Positions 58,664 through 64,000 of a DNA stretch of 64,000 bases are shown in pieces (positions within the stretch are counted from its first letter, which is position 1; every line of letters begins with the position of its first letter). The notes beneath the pieces are model-generated. The model did no database searches. It was not told the DNA's origin and saw only the letters and a program-made list of their open reading frames with translations. The stretch is taken from positions 1-64,000 of the forward strand of contig JAIYAZ010000105.1 in assembly GCA_027488755.1 (NCBI GenBank). Direction: 5' to 3'. This DNA is from Verrucomicrobiaceae bacterium. Its GTDB lineage: Bacteria; Verrucomicrobiota; Verrucomicrobiia; Chthoniobacterales; JAATET01. Both the position numbers and the translations under genes were made by a program.

Positions 58664-59494
58664 TTGTGGCTCGCCTTGGACACGCCACAAACGCTTTTCC
58701 TCATCGCCGGCAGCGGTCGCTACCCCGAGCTCGTCATTCGGGCCGCGCGGCGCGCCGGCGTGGGCCGGGTGGCCGTGGCCGCCTTTGAAAACGAAACCAG
58801 CCCCGAGACGACCGCCCTCGCCGACGAAGTCACCTGGATGCGCGTCGGCCAACTGGGCCGCATGCTCGACGCCGCCAAAAAATCCGGCGCGGCCCACGCC
58901 ATCATGGCCGGCCAGATCGCGCCGAAAAACCTCTTCGACCTCCGCCCCGACGTGAAGGCCCTGCTCCTCCTCGCCACGATCAAGGAGCGCAACGCCGAGA
59001 CGCTCTTCGGGGCCATCGGCGACGCCCTCGGCAAAAATGGCGTCGAACTCCTGCCCGCCACGACCTTCCTCGAGGACCAGCTCGCGACCAACGGCCACAT
59101 CGCCGGGCCGAAGCTGAAGGACCGCGAGATCGAGGACGCCGCCTTCGGCCTCCGCATCGCCAAGGAAACCAGCCGACTCGACATTGGCCAGACCGTCGTC
59201 GTGAAAAACGGGACCGTCCTCGCCGTCGAGGCCTTCGAGGGCACCAACGAAGCCATCGAGCGCGGCGGCCGTCTCGGCCGCGGCGGCGGGCTCGTCGTCA
59301 AGGTCTCGAAACCCAACCAGGACATGCGCTTCGACGTGCCGGTCGTCGGCGAGCAAACCCTCAACCACGCGGCCCGCGCGGGTTTGCGCGGCATCATTGT
59401 CGAAACCGGCCGCGTGCTGTTGCTTGATCGCGAGCGCCTCAGCCGCCTGGCCGAGGAGCGCAAGGTGACCCTCCACGGAGTGGAAAATTCATGA
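58664..59494 (+). CDS. lpxI: UDP-2,3-diacylglucosamine pyrophosphatase LpxI
   Basis: The 276-residue enzyme releases lipid X from UDP-2,3-diacylglucosamine in lipid A synthesis; LpxI is the alternative to LpxH. The N-terminus LFLIAGSGRYPELVIRAARR, the MAGQIAPKNLFDLRPD stretch and the C-terminal DIGQTVVVKNGTVLAVEAFE are characteristic, as is the late MRFDVPVVGEQTL. Start is TTG 58664 or TTG 58676. The stop overlaps the next gene by 4 bp. Confidence 0.93.
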   Translation: MWLALDTPQTLFLIAGSGRYPELVIRAARRAGVGRVAVAAFENETSPETTALADEVTWMRVGQLGRMLDAAKKSGAAHAIMAGQIAPKNLFDLRPDVKALLLLATIKERNAETLFGAIGDALGKNGVELLPATTFLEDQLATNGHIAGPKLKDREIEDAAFGLRIAKETSRLDIGQTVVVKNGTVLAVEAFEGTNEAIERGGRLGRGGGLVVKVSKPNQDMRFDVPVVGEQTLNHAARAGLRGIIVETGRVLLLDRERLSRLAEERKVTLHGVENS

Positions 59495-60477
59495 AAAACG
59501 TAAGAGTTGGCGTGGTCGGCACCGGCAGCATGGGCATGAACCACGTGCGGGTGTATTCGGAACTCCCCGGCTGCGAGCTTGCCGCCATCTACGACGCGAA
59601 CCCCGCCGCCGCCGAGGCCGCCGGGAAAAAATTCCGCGTCCCCGTCGCCCGCTCGCTCGAGGAATTCGCCGACCGCGTGGACGCCGCCACCATCTGCACG
59701 CCCACCGTCACCCATCACGAAATCGGCATGGCCCTGCTCGAGCGCGGCAAACACCTGCTCGTGGAAAAACCCATCGCCGACAACCCCGCCCACGCCCGCG
59801 AGCTCGCCGAGCGCGCGCAGGAACGCGGCTGCGTGCTCCAGGTCGGCCACATCGAGCGCTTCAACCCCGCCCTCCAGGCCCTCGAATCCAAGCTCCGGAA
59901 CCCCCGCTTCCTCGAGGTCACGCGCCTCTCGCCCTACCCGAACCGCAGCATGGACATCGGCGTCGTGCTCGACGTGATGATCCACGACATCGAGATCATC
60001 CTCCACCTCGTCCGCTCGCCCATCGTGAGCATGGACCCCGTGGGCGTCGCCGTCCTCAGCAAGGGCGAGGACATCGCCAACGTCCGCTTCCGCTTCGAAA
60101 ACGGCTGCGTCGCCAACGTCACCGCCAGCCGCATCAGCTCCGACAAGCTCCGCAAGATCCGCGTCTTCCAGGAGGACGCCTACCTCTCGCTCGATTACAT
60201 GAAGCAGGACGGCGTGATGTATCGCCTCGCCGACGGCAAAATCGTCCGCGAATCCGTCGAGGTCGTGAAGGGCGAGCCGCTCCGCAACCAGCTCGAATCC
60301 TTCGTCGCCTGCGCCCGCGACGGCCTCCAGCCCAAGGTCTCCGGACAGGCCGCCGCCGCCGCCCTCGACATCGCGCTCGAAATCACCCGCCAGATCGCCG
60401 CCGCCGATCCCCGCCAGGGCCAGGGCCCCGGCGACATCCGAATTCCGGGCATTCTGGACCTGCTTCGTCCGTCGTGA
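59491..60477 (+). CDS. Gfo/Idh/MocA oxidoreductase in the lipid A operon
   Basis: The 328-residue NAD(P)-dependent enzyme has GVVGTGSMGMNHVRVYSELP (Rossmann loop), a catalytic EKP motif (LLVEKPIADN) and a C-terminal domain with HDIEIILHLV. It is tightly coupled to lpxI (4-bp overlap) and to lpxB (4-bp overlap). In some bacteria the relative GnnA oxidises UDP-GlcNAc for lipid A with a diamino sugar, with its aminotransferase GnnB. No GnnB-like gene is visible here, so GnnA is only a possibility. Confidence 0.85.
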   Translation: MKNVRVGVVGTGSMGMNHVRVYSELPGCELAAIYDANPAAAEAAGKKFRVPVARSLEEFADRVDAATICTPTVTHHEIGMALLERGKHLLVEKPIADNPAHARELAERAQERGCVLQVGHIERFNPALQALESKLRNPRFLEVTRLSPYPNRSMDIGVVLDVMIHDIEIILHLVRSPIVSMDPVGVAVLSKGEDIANVRFRFENGCVANVTASRISSDKLRKIRVFQEDAYLSLDYMKQDGVMYRLADGKIVRESVEVVKGEPLRNQLESFVACARDGLQPKVSGQAAAAALDIALEITRQIAAADPRQGQGPGDIRIPGILDLLRPS

Positions 60478-61592
60478 GCCGTCGCATTTGGATCGTCGCG
60501 GGCGAGACGAGCGGGGACGCCCGCTCCGCCGAACTCATGCGCGCCGTGCACGCGCTCGATCCCGACGTCGCCTTCATCGGGGCCGGCGGCCCGCGCATGC
60601 AGGCGCTGGCGGCCGAGCCGTTTGACAACTGGATCGCCGAAGCCGGCGTGCTCGGGCTCTGGGACGTGCTGCGTAACTACGGCTACTTCCGCGCGAAGTT
60701 CACGCGCATGCTCGCCGACATCGCCCGCCTCCAGCCCGACGCCGTCCTTCTTGTCGACTACCCCGGCTTTAACCTCCGCCTCGCGAAGGCGCTGCGCGCC
60801 GCGCACCCGCGGTTGAAAATTCTCTACTACGTGAGCCCGCAGGTCTGGGCGTGGAACCGCGGACGCATCCCGAAAATGGCGCGCTGGCTCGACCTCATGC
60901 TCTGCATCTTCCCGTTCGAGAAGGACCTCTACGAGGCCTCGGGCCTGCGCACCGAATTCGTCGGCCACCCCATCGTCGAACAGATGGCCCGCGACCGCGT
61001 GCCCGCCGCCCGCGACCCGCTCCTGCTCGGGCTTTTTCCAGGCAGCCGCGAGCGCGAGGTCAACCGCATCTTCCCGGCGATGGTCGGGGCCGCGCGGATC
61101 GTCGCGAAAAGTCGCCCCGACGTCCGCTTCGAGGCCGCCGCCGCCACCGAGGCGCACGCGGCCACCATGCGCGCCATGGCCGGTGACGCGCCGATCACGA
61201 TCCGCGCCGGCACGGCCCACGAGCTCATGCAGCGCGCCGGCGTGGGCATCGTCTGCTCTGGCACCGCCACGCTGGAGGCGGCGTGCTTCGGCCTGCCCTA
61301 CGCGCTCGTTTACAAAACGGCGTGGCTCACCTACGCGGTCGGCCGCCGGCTCGTGAAGGTGAACCACCTCGGCATCGTGAACATCCTCGCGGGCCGCACC
61401 GTCGTGCGGGAGTTCATTCAGGATGGCGCGACGCCCGCCACCCTCGCCGATGAGGCGCTCCGCCTGCTCAACGACGACGCGGCCCGCGCCCGCCTCGCCG
61501 ACGAACTCGCCGCCGTCGTGGCCACGCTCAACGGTGACCGCGCCGCCGAACGCGCCGCCCGCGCGGTGCTGGAAGAAGTGGGACCCGCATAA
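60474..61592 (+). CDS. lpxB: Lipid-A-disaccharide synthase
   Basis: The 372-residue GT19 glycosyltransferase joins lipid X with UDP-2,3-diacylglucosamine. Typical parts are IWIVAGETSGDARSAELM, IGAGGPRMQALA, VLLVDYPGFNLRLAKAL, YYVSPQVWAWNRGRI and FPGSREREVNRIFP, with SGTATLEAACFGLP near the end. The GTG start is inside the 4-bp overlap with the oxidoreductase. It completes the operon lpxI-oxidoreductase-lpxB. Confidence 0.96.
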   Translation: MSRRIWIVAGETSGDARSAELMRAVHALDPDVAFIGAGGPRMQALAAEPFDNWIAEAGVLGLWDVLRNYGYFRAKFTRMLADIARLQPDAVLLVDYPGFNLRLAKALRAAHPRLKILYYVSPQVWAWNRGRIPKMARWLDLMLCIFPFEKDLYEASGLRTEFVGHPIVEQMARDRVPAARDPLLLGLFPGSREREVNRIFPAMVGAARIVAKSRPDVRFEAAAATEAHAATMRAMAGDAPITIRAGTAHELMQRAGVGIVCSGTATLEAACFGLPYALVYKTAWLTYAVGRRLVKVNHLGIVNILAGRTVVREFIQDGATPATLADEALRLLNDDAARARLADELAAVVATLNGDRAAERAARAVLEEVGPA

Positions 61593-61600
61593 AATGGTAG

Positions 61601-61622
61601 GGACGGCAGTCCGTCGCCGTCC
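61601..61622. repeat. REP-like palindrome between lpxB and the HIT gene
   Basis: GGACGGC (61601-61607) pairs with GCCGTCC (61616-61622) around an 8-nt loop, flanked by gtag on both sides. It resembles the REP-like element 540 bp downstream in size and setting. Confidence 0.55.
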
Positions 61623-61635
61623 GTAGAATATCTCC

Positions 61636-62148
61636 ATGGAATCGTCCTTCCCGAAAGATCACCTCGAGTCCCTCTGGTCGCCCTGGCGCGTCGAGTATTT
61701 CCAGCGCCCGGCCGACTCCCCGCGTGACTTCCTGCTCGCGGCGGCAAACGCGACCAACGACGCCGAGCAATTCGTCGTCACGCGCCGCCGGGCCGCCTTC
61801 CTCATGCTCAACCGTTACCCCTACACCGTCGGCCACCTCATGGCGGTGCCCTACCGCAAGGTCGCGGGCATGGACGAACTCACCGACGACGAATCGCGCG
61901 ACATCTGGGAGCTGTGCACCCACGGTCAGCGGCTCCTGCGCGCCGTGGTGAAGGCCCAGGGCTTCAACGTCGGCGTCAACCTCGGCTCCGCCGGCGGCGC
62001 GGGCTGCGCGGAACACATCCACTTCCACATCGTTCCGCGCTGGGAGGGCGACTCGAACTTCATGCCCGTGATCGGCGGCGCGCGGCTGCTGCCCGACGCC
62101 CTGGACCGCGTGTATCAGGCGCTCATCAACGAACAGGCAACCCTGTAG
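61636..62148 (+). CDS. HIT family nucleotide hydrolase/phosphorylase
   Basis: The 170-residue protein has the histidine triad EHIHFHIVPRW (His127, His129, His131) and the upstream LMLNRYPYTVGHLMAVPYR, like the Ap4A phosphorylase-type HIT proteins. It should act on dinucleoside polyphosphates or related nucleotides. Its TAG stop is part of the inverted repeat that follows. It may be co-transcribed with the lpx operon. Confidence 0.9.
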   Translation: MESSFPKDHLESLWSPWRVEYFQRPADSPRDFLLAAANATNDAEQFVVTRRRAAFLMLNRYPYTVGHLMAVPYRKVAGMDELTDDESRDIWELCTHGQRLLRAVVKAQGFNVGVNLGSAGGAGCAEHIHFHIVPRWEGDSNFMPVIGGARLLPDALDRVYQALINEQATL

Positions 62149-62226
62149 CGGCGGTCTATGACCGCCGAACGACGACGCGCGCGATCTCACCAAAGCAAGC
62201 GACGGTCATAGACCGCCGCTACAGGG
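62141..62226. repeat. REP-like 24-bp inverted repeat, ends of two convergent genes
   Basis: 62141-62164 and 62203-62226 are perfect inverted copies of 24 bp with a 38-nt spacer; each arm also contains its own CGGCGGTC-tat-GACCGCCG type palindrome. The TAG of the HIT gene is in the left arm and the TAG of the minus-strand glycosyltransferase-like gene is in the right arm. In RNA the pair would form a long hairpin, so it may act as a two-way terminator. Confidence 0.85.
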
Positions 62227-63352
62227 CATTCAGCACCCGCGTGATCACCTTCGCGCTGTCGAAGTATTCCTCGGCGAGCGCGCGGGCGGCGCGCTGTTGA
62301 TTCGGGAAATCCGCGATGACCCGCTCGCCGGCCGCTGCCGCCTCGGCGGGCGTGCGGAAGGCGTGGAATCCCTCGCCCGGCGGCAGCAGGTCGCCCACGC
62401 CGGTGTCCTGCGCCACCAGCGGTTTGCCGCTCGCCGCGTAGCACACCGCGCGGTCGCTGAACCACCCCGCCCGTGAGAGCACGTAACCGCCCTTGGCGAT
62501 GCTGAACTCCGCGGACGATCCGCGAATGTAGGCCGCGTAGGCGTCCAGCGTGCCGCAGACCGGCGCGGCCTCGACAAACCGCCAGCCGCCCTCGCGGAAC
62601 GGCCCGAGCTCGGATTCGTGCACGCTCACGTGGGTCGCCAGCTCGATGGGACGCGACACCGCGCGCGGCACGTCCGTGAACTTCAAAAACTCCTCGCGCT
62701 TGCCGTGGAACCACTCGCCGCGCCACTCGCTGCTCTTGTAGCCCTCCCAGTGCGCGACGCTCGTGAAGCGGTCGAAGCTCTCCTGCGGCGCGTAGGGCCA
62801 GTATTTCAGCACCACGGGCGGGAACGTCGGGATCCACTCGATGCCGCACGTCGGGGCAAACGTTCCCGGTTGCCCGAGGCGCAGACCGGCGGTGAGAAAC
62901 CGGTCGTGCGCGGAGAAATGCATGTCCACGCCGTAGCTCTCGGCCCAGACCTGACTGAAGGCGGGGTCGCCGTCCTGGTAAATCTTCACCGCGCGCGGAA
63001 ATGTCACCGCGTCGCTGTGGAAGTGGCCGGAGAGATTCAAAAACAGGTCGGCCTCGGCGGCGAAGTCGCGCAACTCCGCGAGGTCGGGTGCGGCGTCGTC
63101 CACGAGCAGCGTGGCGCGGCCGGTGAAGCCGAAGCGGGCGGTGATTTCGCGCCAGTAGGCGAGGTTCGCGCTTTCGGCGGGTGGCACGCGGTTCCATTGC
63201 GCGTCCACCGTGCGGTCCGAGGCCACGCGCTCGAGCAGCCAGACGTCCCAGCCGAGTTCGCGGAAACCGAGCGCCCAGTTGAGGGAGTTCCACGTGTTTC
63301 CGGCGGCGGAAATCGGGTGGGAGGCGATGCCGACGGCGACGACGATTTTCAC
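62219..63352 (-). CDS. Glycosyltransferase-like protein
   Basis: The 377-residue protein (GTG 63352) opens with KIVVAVGIASHPISAAGN and LGFRELGWDVWLLE and has a C-terminal GT-B-like half with GGYVLSRAGWFSDRAVCYAA, SGKPLVAQDTGVGDLLPPG and GFHAFRTPAEAAAAG. This is the pattern of glycosyltransferase family 1/4-like proteins found in pairs in several phyla. Donor and acceptor are unknown. The divergent gene at 63389 is a relative. Confidence 0.78.
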   Translation of the reverse strand: MKIVVAVGIASHPISAAGNTWNSLNWALGFRELGWDVWLLERVASDRTVDAQWNRVPPAESANLAYWREITARFGFTGRATLLVDDAAPDLAELRDFAAEADLFLNLSGHFHSDAVTFPRAVKIYQDGDPAFSQVWAESYGVDMHFSAHDRFLTAGLRLGQPGTFAPTCGIEWIPTFPPVVLKYWPYAPQESFDRFTSVAHWEGYKSSEWRGEWFHGKREEFLKFTDVPRAVSRPIELATHVSVHESELGPFREGGWRFVEAAPVCGTLDAYAAYIRGSSAEFSIAKGGYVLSRAGWFSDRAVCYAASGKPLVAQDTGVGDLLPPGEGFHAFRTPAEAAAAGERVIADFPNQQRAARALAEEYFDSAKVITRVLNAL

Positions 63353-63388
63353 GCGGGAGTTTTTAGCCGAGGACGCTAGGCTGGCGCG

Positions 63389-64000
63389 ATGCGGATTTTG
63401 GTGACCGGCCTCATCGGCCAATACGCCTTCGGCGGCGTGACGTGGGACTACCTCCAATACGTGCTCGGCTTCCAGGCCCTCGGGCACGACGTCTGGTATC
63501 TGGAGGACACCGCCTGCTGGGCCTACGATCCGATCAAGGAGGAGCCCTCCGCCGACTGTTCCTACAACGTGAACTACCTCGAGCGGGTGATGCACGAGTT
63601 CGACCTCGGCGACCGCTGGATCTACCGCAACGAGGCGACCGACACCTACCACGGCCCCGCCGGTGCCGCGGCGGACGAGATCATCCGCACGGCCGACGTG
63701 CTCGTGAATGTCTCCGGCGCCTGCTGGCTGCGCGACGTGACCGCCGCCGTGCCGCGCAAGCTCTTCGTGGACGGCGACCCGATGTTCACCCACATCGGCC
63801 TCACGACGAACGGCAAGACCCGCGACCACGTGCTCGCCCACGAGGAGCACTGGACCTTCGGGCTCAACGTCGGCCGCCCCGGCTGCAAGGTCCCCACGGC
63901 CGGCATCGTCTGGCGGCCCACGGTGCAGCCGATCGCGATCGACTGGTGGCGCAAGAATCTCCTGCCCGTCACGCACGACCACGTCGCCCGCGGCGCGTGG
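63389..64000 (+). CDS. Glycosyltransferase-like protein, 3' end outside window
   Basis: The visible 204 residues begin MRILVTGLIGQYAFGG at ATG 63389 and continue with LGFQALGHDVWYLED, ADVLVNVSGACWLRD and LFVDGDPMFTHIGL. The same order in the minus-strand neighbour (LGFRELGWDVWLLE, ADLFLNLSGHFH, IYQDGDPAFSQVWA) shows the two are paralogues. The ORF runs off the window end with no stop. Role unknown, probably sugar transfer. Confidence 0.78.
   Translation, partial: MRILVTGLIGQYAFGGVTWDYLQYVLGFQALGHDVWYLEDTACWAYDPIKEEPSADCSYNVNYLERVMHEFDLGDRWIYRNEATDTYHGPAGAAADEIIRTADVLVNVSGACWLRDVTAAVPRKLFVDGDPMFTHIGLTTNGKTRDHVLAHEEHWTFGLNVGRPGCKVPTAGIVWRPTVQPIAIDWWRKNLLPVTHDHVARGAW

Overview
The window is very GC-rich bacterial chromosome (about 70% by eye) and carries about 61 protein genes and one tRNA. 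Gram-negative outer-membrane genes (lpxI, lpxB), a SUF iron-sulfur operon, a verrucomicrobial-style prepilin, many secreted Pro/Thr-rich proteins and AT-rich dispersed micro-repeats suggest Verrucomicrobiota or a related PVC-group lineage. That placement is inference: there is no rRNA or other marker here to confirm it. I see no phage, transposase or CRISPR array.

Layout. 0-4.3 kb: tail of a (Pro-Thr)n protein, an OsmC protein, a secreted protein, a secreted GH5 glycosidase and hflX. 4.3-13.5 kb: zinc-ribbon membrane protein, prfC, a LysM protein with a catalytically degenerate L,D-transpeptidase domain, an Rsm22-like methyltransferase, htpG, a cupin, a VapBC-like toxin-antitoxin pair, a dienelactone hydrolase and a BLUF photoreceptor. 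13.6-27 kb: pgm, a HAD hydrolase, a Na/Pi symporter, an FAD monooxygenase operon, sufE-tatD, tcdA, a cyclase/NTPase/TPR signalling protein and tRNA-Pro. 27.3-30.7 kb: a three-gene cassette (serine palmitoyltransferase-like, GNAT-like acyltransferase, NAD-dependent reductase) that matches the bacterial ceramide pathway. 30.7-34.1 kb: a small protein, a lipoprotein with a metallo-beta-lactamase fold that lacks its metal ligands, purD and an S41-like protein that lacks its catalytic pair. 34-38.3 kb: a leftward run of secreted proteins, an ACT protein and tyrS. 38.4-48.5 kb: hrpB, prepilin, manA-type isomerase, thioesterase, GT39, trxB, GT4 and a GNAT protein. 48.5-53.3 kb: a Fur-family gene, sufC, sufB, sufD, and a secreted protein with a strong terminator. 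53.3-64 kb: dnaJ/cbpA, serS, tilS, photolyase, lpxI-Gfo/Idh-lpxB, a HIT protein and a divergent pair of related glycosyltransferase-like genes, the second cut by the window end.

The strongest system-level observation is the compact ceramide-type cassette, whose first two genes overlap by 110 bp. Other notable points are three exported proteins that keep an enzyme fold but have lost the catalytic or metal-binding residues, a toxin-antitoxin promoter that should give a leaderless transcript, a palindromic operator candidate before the fur-suf operon, a perfect hairpin directly after the prepilin start codon, a 24-bp inverted repeat that supplies the stop codons of two convergent genes, and several families of short AT-rich repeats, one of which is read in frame inside genes.
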